This document shows, piece by piece, positions 1-7,823 of a stretch of 64,000 bases of DNA. Where the stretch lies: the NCBI RefSeq assembly GCF_000739015.1, contig NZ_JPUG01000066.1, positions 1-64,000 of the forward strand, read 5' to 3'. The notes under the pieces are model-generated. The model was not told where the DNA came from, did no database searches, and saw only the letters and a list, made by a program, of their open reading frames with translations. How positions within the stretch are numbered: position 1 is the stretch's first letter; each line of letters opens with the position of its first letter. Position numbers and translations under genes: made by a program. This DNA is from Microvirga sp. BSC39. GTDB taxonomy: Bacteria; Pseudomonadota; Alphaproteobacteria; Rhizobiales; Beijerinckiaceae.

Positions 1-430
1 CCTGATGCCTCCACACGGAGAGGATGCCGTTCTCCCTGAGGTGGCCATTCAGATCGAGAGACGACAGAAGGCTCTTCCAGGCTGGCAGCGACTCCGCATT
101 GATCGAGCGGATCGCCCCGATGCTGGCCTTGATGCGTGAGGGCGACGAGGCCATCAGGAAACGCGCCAACCAGGGCGCCAGATGCGGCAGGTAGCCTGGC
201 CGGATGGTCAGTGGCCCGAGCGGGTCCATCAGCCAGCGCGGCAGGTTCCGCCACGCCTTCGGCGAGGCGAGCGGCATCACGTCGGTATGGGCGATCCAGC
301 CCGCATTGCCATCCGTCGGGCGCCCCTGCTTGGCCCCCGGCTCGATCAGAACCACCTCATGGCCCCTGTCGAGCAAGGCGTGCGCGGTGGCAAGCCCCAC
401 GACGCCGGCTCCTATGATCGCAACCCGCAT
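1..430 (-). CDS. FAD-dependent D-amino acid dehydrogenase (DadA-like), 3' end outside window
   Basis: The N-terminal 143 codons are present, reading leftward off the window edge from ATG at 430. The protein opens with a Rossmann FAD motif (GAGVVG near residues 7-12) followed by an acidic residue at the end of the second strand (VVLIEP), typical of DAO/DadA-type flavin oxidoreductases. It lies 27 bases after a 4-hydroxyproline epimerase gene on the same strand and in the same operon as a DHDPS-like deaminase. By family knowledge the expected role is oxidation of cis-4-hydroxy-D-proline to 1-pyrroline-4-hydroxy-2-carboxylate, passing electrons to the respiratory chain. The substrate is inferred from context; the catalytic C-terminal part is not visible. 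Confidence 0.85.
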   Translation of the reverse strand, partial: MRVAIIGAGVVGLATAHALLDRGHEVVLIEPGAKQGRPTDGNAGWIAHTDVMPLASPKAWRNLPRWLMDPLGPLTIRPGYLPHLAPWLARFLMASSPSRIKASIGAIRSINAESLPAWKSLLSSLDLNGHLRENGILSVWRHQ

Positions 431-457
431 GGTTTGCCCCTGAAACAGGCTTCAGGC

Positions 458-1474
458 CTAGCGGCTCTGGTCGACGACCTGGAAGCCGTTGGCGAAGGGA
501 TCCCGGTCGTCGATGAAGATGGTGTTGAACCCGGTCACCCTGGCCCAGCCTTCGATGGACGGGATGATCGCGTCCCGGTCGCCGACCGTGGTACGGCCTT
601 CGATGCGCCCGGTGAAGGTCGAGCCGATGATGCTCTCGTGAACGAAGGCATCGCCCTCGTTCAGGGCGCCGCGGGCAGCGAGATGCGCCATACGGGCGGA
701 GGTGCCCGTGCCGCAGGGCGAGCGGTCGATGGCCTTGTCGCCATAGAACACCGCGTTGCGTGCCGTGCTGCCCGGATTCTGGGCTTTCCCGGTCCAGAGA
801 ACGTGCGTCAAACGGTCGATGGCCGGGTTTTCGGGGTGCGCGATCTGGTAGCGTGCATTGAACGCCTCGCGCAGCTTCGGGCTCCAGCGCAGGATGTCGG
901 ACGGATTGACGTCTGCAACATCCGAAAAGAGCGTCTGCGGCTCCACGATGGCATAGAAGTTGCCGCCATAGGCAACGTCGACCGTGAGGTGGCCAAGCCC
1001 CTCGACCTCGACCTCATAGCCGGTGCCATAGAGGAACGACGGAATGTTGGTGATGCGCACCCGCTCCACGAAGGGACCGTTCTGCTCGTAGCGTGCCTCA
1101 ACGACGCCTGCCGGCGTATCGAGCCGCAGCAGTCCCGGTGTCTTCGGGTGAATGAGGCCGTTCTCAAGCGCGATGGTCACGGTGCCGATGGTGCCGTGAC
1201 CGCACATGGGAAGGCAGCCCGAGGTCTCTATGAACAGGATTCCCACGTCGCAATCCGGCCGCGTCGGCGGGTAGAGGATCGAGCCCGACATCATATCGTG
1301 GCCGCGGGGCTCGAACATCAGGCCGGTCCGGATCCAGTCGTATTCCGCCAGGAAGTGCTGGCGTCGGTCGAACATCGTGTCCCCTTTGAGCTGGGGAATG
1401 CTGCCGCCGCCGACCACGCGGACCGGGTTGCCGCAGGTATGGCCGTCGATGCAGAAGAAGGTGTGGCGCGCCAT
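458..1474 (-). CDS. 4-hydroxyproline 2-epimerase (proline racemase family)
   Basis: This 338-residue protein is of normal length for the proline racemase/hydroxyproline epimerase family. The two catalytic cysteines are visible: Cys91 in the MCGHGT motif and Cys254 in SPCGTGTSA. Having both cysteines separates it from trans-3-hydroxyproline dehydratases, which replace the first. It would interconvert trans-4-hydroxy-L-proline and cis-4-hydroxy-D-proline in the cytoplasm, the first step of bacterial hydroxyproline degradation. It sits between the DHDPS-like gene (73 bases upstream) and the D-amino acid dehydrogenase (27 bases downstream), which supports hydroxyproline rather than proline as substrate. 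Start is ATG at 1474. Confidence 0.9.
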   Translation of the reverse strand: MARHTFFCIDGHTCGNPVRVVGGGSIPQLKGDTMFDRRQHFLAEYDWIRTGLMFEPRGHDMMSGSILYPPTRPDCDVGILFIETSGCLPMCGHGTIGTVTIALENGLIHPKTPGLLRLDTPAGVVEARYEQNGPFVERVRITNIPSFLYGTGYEVEVEGLGHLTVDVAYGGNFYAIVEPQTLFSDVADVNPSDILRWSPKLREAFNARYQIAHPENPAIDRLTHVLWTGKAQNPGSTARNAVFYGDKAIDRSPCGTGTSARMAHLAARGALNEGDAFVHESIIGSTFTGRIEGRTTVGDRDAIIPSIEGWARVTGFNTIFIDDRDPFANGFQVVDQSR

Positions 1475-1547
1475 GGCCTCACTCGCTGTTCACAAGAGAT
1501 GTTGTCGAAGACGAAAGGCGGCGCGTGACTGCACCGCCTTGATTTTA

Positions 1548-2477
1548 TCAGGCCGCAGGCCTCAGGCCCACATCCGGCAGCTTCGGACGGTTCTTGAGCG
1601 CCGTGTCCATGACAGCCTCGACGTGAGCACGGTCCGCTCCCTCAAGAGGCAGACGCGGCGGGCGGGTCAGAGCGGAGCCGCGACCCATGATCTCTTCGCA
1701 GAGCTTGATGCACTGCACGAGGTCCGGGCGGGCGTCGAGGTGCAGGAGCGGCATGAACCATTCATAGAGCGCCCTCGCCTCCTCGTAGCGGCCGGCTTTC
1801 GCCAGACGGAACAGGGTCTCGCCCTCCTGCGGGAAGGCATTCGACATGCCGGAGATCCAGCCCTCGGCGCCCAGCATGACGCTCTCGACCACCACGTCGT
1901 CGAGCCCTGCGAACAGGACGAAGCGGTCGCCGACCATGTTCTTGGTGTCGACGAAGCGGCGCGTGTCCCCTGATGAATCCTTGAAGGACACGATGGTCTC
2001 GCAATCGGCCAGCGAGGCCAGGATGTCGGGTGTCACGTCGTTCTTGTAGATCGGCGGGTTGTTGTAGACCATCACCGGCAGATCGGTAGCCTTGGCGACA
2101 CCGCGGAAATGGGCGGCGGTCTCGTGCGGCTTCGACGAATAGACCAGCGCCGGCATGACCATCACGCCGTCGATGCCGACCCGTGCTGCCTCCTTGGCCA
2201 CTTCGGATGCGAATTGCGTGGTAAATTCGGCGGTGCCGGCAATCACCGGCACTCGGCCGCGGGACACGCTCTTGGCGGTCTCCATGACGGCTACCTTCTC
2301 GGAGCGGCTCAGGGACGTGTTCTCGCCGACGGTGCCGCAGACGATCAGGCCGGAGACGCCATCCCGGATCAGGCCATCAAGCACCTTGGCCGTTGCATCA
2401 AGATCAAGATCGTAGTTCGACTTGAACTGGGTGGTGACTGCCGGAAATACGCCTTCCCAACCTATTTTGTTCGCCAT
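1548..2477 (-). CDS. DHDPS/NAL-family lyase, likely 1-pyrroline-4-hydroxy-2-carboxylate deaminase
   Basis: This is a 309-residue TIM-barrel protein of the dihydrodipicolinate synthase/N-acetylneuraminate lyase family. With the start used here it has the GTVGE substrate loop (48-52), Tyr138 in VMVYNNP and the Schiff-base Lys166 in VSFKDSSG. An in-frame ATG at 2513 exists, but it lies almost on top of the palindromic operator. The ATG at 2477 has a GGAG about 11 bases upstream and gives the usual family N-terminus, so it is preferred. In the hydroxyproline pathway this family member deaminates the pyrroline product to alpha-ketoglutarate semialdehyde. The pathway assignment rests on the neighbours; sequence alone would allow another keto-acid lyase. 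Confidence 0.8.
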   Translation of the reverse strand: MANKIGWEGVFPAVTTQFKSNYDLDLDATAKVLDGLIRDGVSGLIVCGTVGENTSLSRSEKVAVMETAKSVSRGRVPVIAGTAEFTTQFASEVAKEAARVGIDGVMVMPALVYSSKPHETAAHFRGVAKATDLPVMVYNNPPIYKNDVTPDILASLADCETIVSFKDSSGDTRRFVDTKNMVGDRFVLFAGLDDVVVESVMLGAEGWISGMSNAFPQEGETLFRLAKAGRYEEARALYEWFMPLLHLDARPDLVQCIKLCEEIMGRGSALTRPPRLPLEGADRAHVEAVMDTALKNRPKLPDVGLRPAA

Positions 2478-2516
2478 TGTGACCCTGCTCCCGATGGTGG
2501 ATTGAAGTTCCATATT

Positions 2517-2536
2517 GTAGATTGTATAAAATCTAC
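2517..2536. promoter_or_regulatory. Palindromic operator, probably for the adjacent GntR/FCD regulator
   Basis: A perfect 7-base inverted repeat (GTAGATT, 2517-2523, and AATCTAC, 2530-2536) is separated by 6 bases. Its core, ATTGTATAAAAT, is close to the ATTGTATACAAT type of site used by FCD-class GntR regulators. It lies in the divergent region between the hydroxyproline catabolic genes (minus strand) and the GntR gene (plus strand), so it could control both. Binding is inferred. Confidence 0.6.
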
Positions 2537-2575
2537 GCTGTCAAGCGAACCCTGCCCTCCTGATCCAAGAGTTCA

Positions 2576-3295
2576 ATGGCAAACCGAGCTGCACCATCGT
2601 CGAAGCCTGTTCAGAAGACCTTCTTGCACCGGACGATCTCCGCCTCGGTGGCAGAGGAGTTGCGGAGGCGTATCGTTGACGGCGAGTTCCGAGCCGGATT
2701 TCAGCTCCGCCAGGAAGCTCTGGCCGTGGAGTTCGGCGTGAGCCGGATCCCTGTCCGCGAAGCCCTGATGCAGCTCGAGGCCGAGGGGCTCGTCAAGATT
2801 CATCCCCACCGGGGCGCCATCGTGTCGGCGCTCTCACCGGAGGAGGTCGAGGAACTGTTCGAACTACGCGCCCTCCTTGAGCCTCGCCTCCTCAAGGCCT
2901 CTGCTCCGCGCCTGATGGAAGCCGACTACCGGCGGCTGAGGGAGATCCTGAAGGAATACAGCTCGGAGCTTCACGCCATGCAGGTGAGCCGCTGGGGCGA
3001 GCTGAACCGGGAGTTCCACCTGGTTCTGTATCAGCATGCGGGTCAGCCGCGCTCCCTGGCCATCGTGGCGAACCTCCTGCAGGAATGCGACAGGCACACC
3101 CGGCTTCAGCTGGCCCTGACCGATGGCCGGGCACGGGCAGAGGCCGAACACGACGAGTTGCTCCGCCTCTGCGTCGACGGGCAGATCGATGCGGCCTGCA
3201 AGCTCCTGAAAACCCACATCGAAGGCGCCGGGAAGTCGCTCCTGAAGTACATTCACGAGCACCAGAACGACGGCAGGGCCGCGGAATCGGTCTAG
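2576..3295 (+). CDS. GntR family transcriptional regulator, FCD ligand domain
   Basis: This 239-residue regulator has an N-terminal winged helix-turn-helix (about 20-88, with VSRIPVREAL recognition-helix region) and a C-terminal FCD all-helical domain (about 95-225). Histidines in EFHLVLYQH, AEHDELL and the KTHIEG stretch are candidate metal/ligand residues. It is divergent from the hydroxyproline operon, with a palindrome in between, so it is most likely the local repressor of that operon. The effector is presumably hydroxyproline or a pathway intermediate (inference). No strong ribosome-binding site precedes the ATG. Confidence 0.88.
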   Translation: MANRAAPSSKPVQKTFLHRTISASVAEELRRRIVDGEFRAGFQLRQEALAVEFGVSRIPVREALMQLEAEGLVKIHPHRGAIVSALSPEEVEELFELRALLEPRLLKASAPRLMEADYRRLREILKEYSSELHAMQVSRWGELNREFHLVLYQHAGQPRSLAIVANLLQECDRHTRLQLALTDGRARAEAEHDELLRLCVDGQIDAACKLLKTHIEGAGKSLLKYIHEHQNDGRAAESV

Positions 3296-4009
3296 CTATG
3301 AGGCCTGAAGGGCTGGCTCGGCCTGCTGCTTCATGCGGATCTTCGCCTGCCGGGTCATCCAGACGGTAAGGACGATGGTCGCCACGAGGCCGACAGCCAG
3401 CAGAATCCAGTTCGTCACGCCTGCGCCCCCTTGGGCGGCGGTGCGTCCGATGACACCGATCCACACGTTCTGGATCGTCCCAGGCACGATCCCGATGGCA
3501 GTCGCCAGGAGGAATGAGCGGAGGCGAACACCAGTGACGCCGAAGGCGTAGTTCTCGACAGCAAAGGGTGTGACTGGCGTCAGGCGCGCCAGCACAATGG
3601 TCTTGAACGTCTCCTCGTGGGCAACCGTATCGACGGCCTTCATGGCCGGGTGCTTGTCGAGAAAACGTTTGACCCGCTCCCGGGCGAGATAACGGCTGAT
3701 CAGGAATGAGATCACGGCAGCCGTCATGCCGCCGAAAAAGCAGATCGCCAGCGCCCACCAACCATAGGCGACCGCTACGGCAAGCGTCAGCGGCACCCCT
3801 GGGACGAGCAGGATCGTGCAGATCACGTAGGCGACGCTGACCAGCACAACGCCCAACGTTCCCAGGCCCTGCGCCCAGCGGCTGAACCCCTGCAGCCATT
3901 CATCCATGGGCAGCAGGAACCAGGCGGCGATGAGGGCGACGAAGCCGAGTACGGATGCGGCGGCGAGCCAAATGAAATTTCGATTGGTGGAGGCGGATGA
4001 CAAGGGCAT
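3296..4009 (-). CDS. TVP38/TMEM64 (VTT domain) family integral membrane protein
   Basis: About 237 residues with five to six hydrophobic segments and the central VTT (SNARE-associated/DedA-like) signature region around LVPGVPLTLAVAVAYGWW and FLISRYLARERV, followed by LTPVTPFAVENYAFGVT. The family comprises inner-membrane proteins linked to lipid scrambling and membrane homeostasis; the exact substrate is not known here. ATG at 4009 is chosen because GAGAAG lies just upstream; an in-frame TTG at 4033 would add eight residues. It is convergent with the GntR gene, with its stop right after the GntR stop. Confidence 0.8.
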   Translation of the reverse strand: MPLSSASTNRNFIWLAAASVLGFVALIAAWFLLPMDEWLQGFSRWAQGLGTLGVVLVSVAYVICTILLVPGVPLTLAVAVAYGWWALAICFFGGMTAAVISFLISRYLARERVKRFLDKHPAMKAVDTVAHEETFKTIVLARLTPVTPFAVENYAFGVTGVRLRSFLLATAIGIVPGTIQNVWIGVIGRTAAQGGAGVTNWILLAVGLVATIVLTVWMTRQAKIRMKQQAEPALQAS

Positions 4010-4109
4010 GGCTTCTCGGTTGGCCGAAGCCAAACGTCTGATCGTCCCTGCCGTTCCGGGCTAAAGCTTTGAAGGCAGCTGCCGCACGGCTGCCTCCCCC
4101 ATTGATGAA

Positions 4110-4186
4110 TGGCGACTCCGGTAGGGCTCGAACCTACGACCTGCCGCTTAGAAGGCGGCTGCTCTATCCAGCTGAGCTACGGAGCC
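4110..4186 (-). tRNA. tRNA-Arg (anticodon TCT)
   Basis: A 77-base cloverleaf with a 7-bp acceptor stem (GGCTCCG/CGGAGTC, one G-T pair), anticodon stem GCCGC/GCGGC around loop CTTCTAA, T-arm with GTTCGAGCC and an encoded CCA end. It reads AGA codons, which are rare in GC-rich genomes. Confidence 0.97.
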
Positions 4187-4207
4187 GTCCGGCGGTGGGC
4201 CTTGACT

Positions 4208-4513
4208 TCAGTGGGTCCAGGGGCCGACGCGGTTGAATTTGAAATTATCTGAATAGGAAATCGTCCGCCGCTTGATTTCATGCGGCTCCTCGACCCGGTA
4301 GGCGATGCCTTCCCGCTCCGCGTAGGCCATGGCCTCTTCCTTCGAATCGAACCACAGGCGGATCTGCTGGCGGGTATCGCCCGAGCTCGTCCAGCCCATC
4401 AGGGGTTCGATCTCGCGGGGCTTGTCCTGCTCGAAGACGAGAAGCCACTGCTTGGTCCGGGCCATCCCGGACTGGGTCGCAGACTTGGCAGGCTTGTAGA
4501 TGCGTGCAGGCAT
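4208..4513 (-). CDS. NADH dehydrogenase accessory subunit, NDUFS4/18 kDa (ETC complex I subunit) family
   Basis: This 101-residue protein has the ETC_C1_NDUFS4 domain: MPARIYKP N-terminus, WLLVFEQDKPREIEPLMGWTSSGDT in two short blocks, then the FDSKEEAMAYAEREGI segment and a C-terminal NFKFNRVGPWTH. It is a peripheral subunit that stabilises the N-module of alphaproteobacterial complex I, as its homologue does in mitochondria. The start at 4513 gives the family N-terminus; longer in-frame extensions run into the neighbouring tRNA. It is unlinked to a nuo operon and sits between two tRNA genes on the same strand, only 21 and 37 bases away. Confidence 0.9.
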   Translation of the reverse strand: MPARIYKPAKSATQSGMARTKQWLLVFEQDKPREIEPLMGWTSSGDTRQQIRLWFDSKEEAMAYAEREGIAYRVEEPHEIKRRTISYSDNFKFNRVGPWTH

Positions 4514-4550
4514 CGCTTTCGGACTCTCTCCAAGACTCATGCGGTGATGA

Positions 4551-4627
4551 TGGTCGGGGCGGCAGGATTTGAACCCGCGACCCTCTGCTCCCAAAGCAGA
4601 TGCGCTACCAGACTGCGCTACACCCCG
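4551..4627 (-). tRNA. tRNA-Pro (anticodon TGG)
   Basis: A 77-base cloverleaf with acceptor CGGGGTG/CGCCCCG, discriminator A, encoded CCA, anticodon stem TCTGC/GCAGA around TTTGGGA, and T-loop GGTTCAAATCC. It decodes CCA and, by wobble, other proline codons. Confidence 0.97.
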
Positions 4628-4979
4628 ATATCTTCAACAGCTTGGTTTCTCTATCGATTTGAGAACCCCTGTGCAAGCCCCCCAGTTCCTCGTGCGACGC
4701 TCCTATGAAGCAGCAGCATCGGTGGAGTGATGTGCCGGCCCCGGATTGGAGCAACGCACGTCCAACAAGGAGCAGCAGCGACGCTTGCCAAGGTGTTCCG
4801 AGGTGCGGGCGCGTTCCTAGGGTCAAGAAAGTATTCATTCAATCACCATAGGAAAAAGGGCCGCGCTCTGTCATTGATCGACAGTGTCCGCGACCCTCCC
4901 GGCCCGTATTGCCCCTACGGGAGAATCCTCCCTAGGACAATGTTTACGCTTGATCAACCTGTTTTCGTTCATAGATAAA

Positions 4980-5146
4980 CTTTTAGATAAGATACAATAT
5001 CCTGTCGGATTGCCTGCAGATCTTCTTGTTGTAAGAATAGCCGCAATGATGACATGATCATGCAGCAGATATGCATGAACCGGCCTTCTTTGCCCCTACG
5101 GGCCGGACACTCAGCGTCCATGCACAGCCATGGACGCTTTCTTTTT
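4980..5146 (+). ncRNA. Candidate small RNA ending at an intrinsic terminator
   Basis: No credible coding region precedes the strong plus-strand terminator at 5113-5146, so a non-coding transcript is the simplest explanation. A possible promoter (TTGATC, 16 bases, TAGATA, about 4949-4976) lies upstream. Inside, CCGGCC and GGCCGG arms (about 5080-5105) enclose GCCCCTACGGGC, itself a small hairpin. The 13-mer TTGCCCCTACGGG also occurs once upstream at about 4908. The 5' end is a guess. Confidence 0.35.
5113..5146 (+). terminator. Rho-independent terminator
   Basis: A perfect 10-bp stem (AGCGTCCATG/CATGGACGCT) with a 6-base loop, followed on the plus strand by TTCTTTTT. There is no T-run on the minus side, so it acts on plus-strand transcription. 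Confidence 0.8.
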
Positions 5147-5154
5147 GGCGGGGA

Positions 5155-5256
5155 TCATCCAAAAGCCAGCATGACCGTTATCAACGCTCCAAGGGCGACA
5201 ACCCCTGTGGCGAAGCCGGCGACGGTCAGGGCGTTGTTGCGGTCTCGGCGATCCAT
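5155..5256 (-). CDS. Putative 33-residue single-span membrane protein
   Basis: ATG at 5256 is preceded by a strong GGGGGA Shine-Dalgarno at 8 bases. The product begins MDRRDRNNALTVAGF and continues with one hydrophobic stretch (about residues 10-32, ending LITVMLAFG): a basic N-terminus then a transmembrane helix. A candidate stress-type promoter lies 35 bases upstream (5291-5315). No family is recognised. Small size means the call depends on the ribosome site, the membrane-segment pattern and the promoter position together. Confidence 0.45.
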   Translation of the reverse strand: MDRRDRNNALTVAGFATGVVALGALITVMLAFG

Positions 5257-5290
5257 GGAATTCCCCCGGCTTGGTCAGAACTATCCTGCC

Positions 5291-5315
5291 AACGCGGAAC
5301 AAGGACGAACGTCCC
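5291..5315 (-). promoter_or_regulatory. Candidate EcfG-type promoter (GGGAC-N16-CGTT)
   Basis: The -10 element CGTT (5294-5291) is exact; the -35 element GGGAC (5315-5311) matches GGAAC at four of five bases; the spacer is 16. It ends 35 bases before the start of the 33-residue membrane protein. Confidence 0.35.
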
Positions 5316-5370
5316 CACAGAAACAGTTCAGGCGGTTCGGGGCTATGCACAAACGGCGCTGGCCAAAGCG

Positions 5371-5790
5371 TTAGGGCATGGCACCTAGCGCGCATTGCTG
5401 GTCTTTGGCTGTCACGTCGTCAGTGATCACCCAATGGATGATTTTCTCATCCTCATCGATCTCAAGCACCATTTCGAGAACCGAGTTCTCCGCATAGACC
5501 CCAAAGAAGCCGTAGCGGCGCGCCCCCCAAGAAGGAAGGCTGAAACGCTCGATCTCGTGGGTCAGGCCATGGCAGCGCGCCAGGGTCAGCTGGAGGTCCT
5601 CGACCGAGTATTTCGTCTGCAGATCCGGCGCCAGAAGCTCACGGAGCGCCGCGGCATCCCTCGCGTTATAGACGCTCAGAAGGCTCTGGGAGACATTGAT
5701 CACCGCATGAGGGCCAACCTGCGCCAGCGTCACCTCCGTCATCAACAGGCTGACGAGGACAGCGGCCATTCTCATGAGCCTGCCGGACAT
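5371..5790 (-). CDS. Secreted hypothetical protein, SnoaL/NTF2-like shape
   Basis: 139 residues. An N-terminal signal peptide is clear (hydrophobic MRMAAVLVSLLMTEV, cleavage near LAQ). The mature part has a helix-rich start (LLSVYNARDAAALRELLAP) followed by beta-rich stretches (RYGFFGVY, LEMVLEIDEDEKIIHWVI), as in NTF2/SnoaL-fold proteins. Two cysteines could form one disulfide. No specific function can be assigned. It precedes the DUF192 gene stop by only 16 bases in the same direction, so it is probably cotranscribed behind the cold-shock/DUF192 pair. Confidence 0.65.
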   Translation of the reverse strand: MSGRLMRMAAVLVSLLMTEVTLAQVGPHAVINVSQSLLSVYNARDAAALRELLAPDLQTKYSVEDLQLTLARCHGLTHEIERFSLPSWGARRYGFFGVYAENSVLEMVLEIDEDEKIIHWVITDDVTAKDQQCALGAMP

Positions 5791-5806
5791 CCCTGCCCGT
5801 ACCTGC

Positions 5807-6274
5807 TCAGCGCTTGAAGATGGGGTGTTCCACCCGGTCGCCCGGCTTGATGCCCAGCTTGGCTGTCGTGCCGGCGTTCAGCTCGAGAACGGCCAGCACC
5901 GGCTCGCCGGACGGGATCGTGCGGGTGGATAGCGGCTCGGTATTGGCGGCGATGCGAGCAATCGTTCCATCGGGTCTAATGAACAGCATGTCGAGAGACA
6001 GGTAGGTGTTCTGCATCCACATGGACACAGGTTCGACGCGCCCGAAGTCGAACAGCATGCCCTGATCCGCCGGCATGGAGCGCCGGTACATCAGCCCCTG
6101 CGCCCGATCTGCATCGTTGCGGGCCACTTCGACCCGGAAGGACTGCTTCTGTCCGCCCTGAGTGGCAATCGCCAGCGTCTCAAGGGCCTGCGCGTAGACG
6201 GAACCGGCCAAGAGAGCGACAAAGCAAAGAGCCGGGAGAACCGGCCGGAACCGCTGCAGCACGGATCGACTCAT
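5807..6274 (-). CDS. DUF192 family exported protein
   Basis: 155 residues with a signal peptide (PALCFVALLAGSVYAQA) and a full DUF192 domain: RAQGLMYRRSMPADQGMLF, then MWMQNTYLSLDMLFI and the C-terminal IKPGDRVEH. The family is periplasmic/membrane-associated with unknown biochemical role. Its start overlaps the stop of the cold-shock gene by one base (TGATG), implying translational coupling. This cold-shock/DUF192 pairing is common in alphaproteobacteria. Confidence 0.88.
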   Translation of the reverse strand: MSRSVLQRFRPVLPALCFVALLAGSVYAQALETLAIATQGGQKQSFRVEVARNDADRAQGLMYRRSMPADQGMLFDFGRVEPVSMWMQNTYLSLDMLFIRPDGTIARIAANTEPLSTRTIPSGEPVLAVLELNAGTTAKLGIKPGDRVEHPIFKR

Positions 6275-6894
6275 CAATGGGAGTGCGGCAGGGCCATGTC
6301 GGCCAGACGGACCTCGGCAGCCATGAGCCCCTTCGAGCCGTCGCCGAACCGCACGAAGACCCGCTCGCCGGGCTTCAATTCGGCAATGCCGTAGCGGCGC
6401 AGGGTCTCCATGTGGACGAAGATGTCCGGCTTGCCCTCGCCTTGGGTGAGGAAGCCGAAGCCGCGCAGGCGGTTGAACCACTTCACGACCGCAGGCTCGA
6501 GGCCGCTGGTCGGCACCACCTGAACATGGGTGCGCGGCAGCGGAAGCTCCGACGGGTGAAGCGCCGTCGACTCGTCAAGGGACAGGATGCGGAAGGCCTG
6601 CAGGCCCCGCGGGCGCTGAACGGCCTCGACGACGATCCGGGCTCCTTCATTCGCGGCCTGATAGCCGTCGCGGCGCAGGCAGGTCACATGAAGCAGAACA
6701 TCCGGCATGCCGTTATCGGGAATGATGAAGCCGAAACCCTTGGCCACATCGAACCACTTGATACGGCCGCTGACTTGGACAAGGTCGAGAGCGCCCTCCT
6801 CCGAGCCCGGCTGAGTAACCTCGCGGCGCCCGTGATCCAGGGAAGGATTCTCCTCTCGGAGACTGAAAGAATTGGAGCCGTAATCGCCAGTCAT
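6274..6894 (-). CDS. Tandem cold-shock domain protein (two CSDs)
   Basis: 206 residues containing two cold-shock domains. The first starts SGRIKWFDVAKGFGFI with the DVLLHV RNP2-like strand. The second starts AVVKWFNRLRGFGFL with DIFVHM. The linker of about 35 residues contains a Pro-rich patch. It is predicted to bind single-stranded nucleic acid and act as an RNA chaperone or antiterminator. ATG at 6894 is used; a GTG at 6975 would add an unlikely 27-residue leader. It is coupled to the DUF192 gene by a TGATG overlap. Confidence 0.92.
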   Translation of the reverse strand: MTGDYGSNSFSLREENPSLDHGRREVTQPGSEEGALDLVQVSGRIKWFDVAKGFGFIIPDNGMPDVLLHVTCLRRDGYQAANEGARIVVEAVQRPRGLQAFRILSLDESTALHPSELPLPRTHVQVVPTSGLEPAVVKWFNRLRGFGFLTQGEGKPDIFVHMETLRRYGIAELKPGERVFVRFGDGSKGLMAAEVRLADMALPHSH

Positions 6895-7021
6895 GAAATA
6901 ACCCAAACTCGAATCATGAACCCGATTCTTAAAAAGAGGATAACATCGTCCTGAATCAGGGGAAGCCAGAAACACACCTCAATGGCCGATGAAATTTTCG
7001 GCACGCCGCATGTTCTTGAAG

Positions 7022-7777
7022 TTACGCAATAAATTTCGAGAAGACTTCACCTATTTCCGCATGGATCACCAGATCGGCGGCCTTGTCGAGGGGTGTCGAC
7101 TCACGATTGACGATGACGAGGCGCGCCCCGTTCTCCTTGGCGAACGCCGGAAACGCAGCCGCGGGATAGACCACCAGCGATGATCCGGCCACCAAGAAGA
7201 GGTCGCAAGCTGCCGTGAGTTTCTGCGCCCGCCGCATGGGTTCTTCCGGCATGGCTTGCCCGAACGAGATGGTCGCCGACTTGAGAATGCCTCTGCAGGC
7301 CATGCATTCCGGTGCATCACCGATTCTCTCGAAATGGTATCGCACCCAGTCGAGTTCATGCCGGCGACCGCAGGACAGGCACCGAGCGTAGGTGCCGTTG
7401 CCATGAAGCTCGATGACCTGATCCTCAGCCAGGCCGGAGGCCTGATGGAGCCCATCGATGTTCTGGGTGATGACCGCAGGCATCCGTCCCGAGGAGATCA
7501 GCGACGCAAAGCCGATGTGACCGGCGCTCGGGGCAGCGCCGCGATAAAGATCATCCATGGTGAACTTGCGTCGCCAAGCCTCACGTCGTGACCTCGGATC
7601 CTGGAGAAAGAGCTCGAACGGAATCGGCTTGTTGCGCATCCAGGGAGAGTTTGGCGAGCGGAAGTCGGGAATGCCGCTCTCCGTCGAGATCCCGGCTCCC
7701 GTGAAGCCCGCCACGATCCGGGCAGCTTGAATCATGTCCTGCAATGTGGCGATTGAACGGTTGGGACTTTTGGTCAT
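7022..7777 (-). CDS. cobB: NAD-dependent protein deacylase, sirtuin family
   Basis: 251 residues with the Sir2 motifs in order: GAGISTESGIPDFRS (NAD binding), TQNIDGLHQ, catalytic His in ELHGN, a zinc ribbon formed by CLSCG and CMACR pairs, then AGSSLVVYP and the late VIVNRE motif. It removes acyl groups from lysines in cytoplasmic proteins. The start ATG at 7777 overlaps a possible alternative start of the divergent DUF1624 gene, so the two probably share a very short promoter region. Confidence 0.93.
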   Translation of the reverse strand: MTKSPNRSIATLQDMIQAARIVAGFTGAGISTESGIPDFRSPNSPWMRNKPIPFELFLQDPRSRREAWRRKFTMDDLYRGAAPSAGHIGFASLISSGRMPAVITQNIDGLHQASGLAEDQVIELHGNGTYARCLSCGRRHELDWVRYHFERIGDAPECMACRGILKSATISFGQAMPEEPMRRAQKLTAACDLFLVAGSSLVVYPAAAFPAFAKENGARLVIVNRESTPLDKAADLVIHAEIGEVFSKFIA

Positions 7778-7823
7778 GTCTGTTCATCTAAGACTGAAAG
7801 ATCAGGAAGGAACGCCTCTGCCC

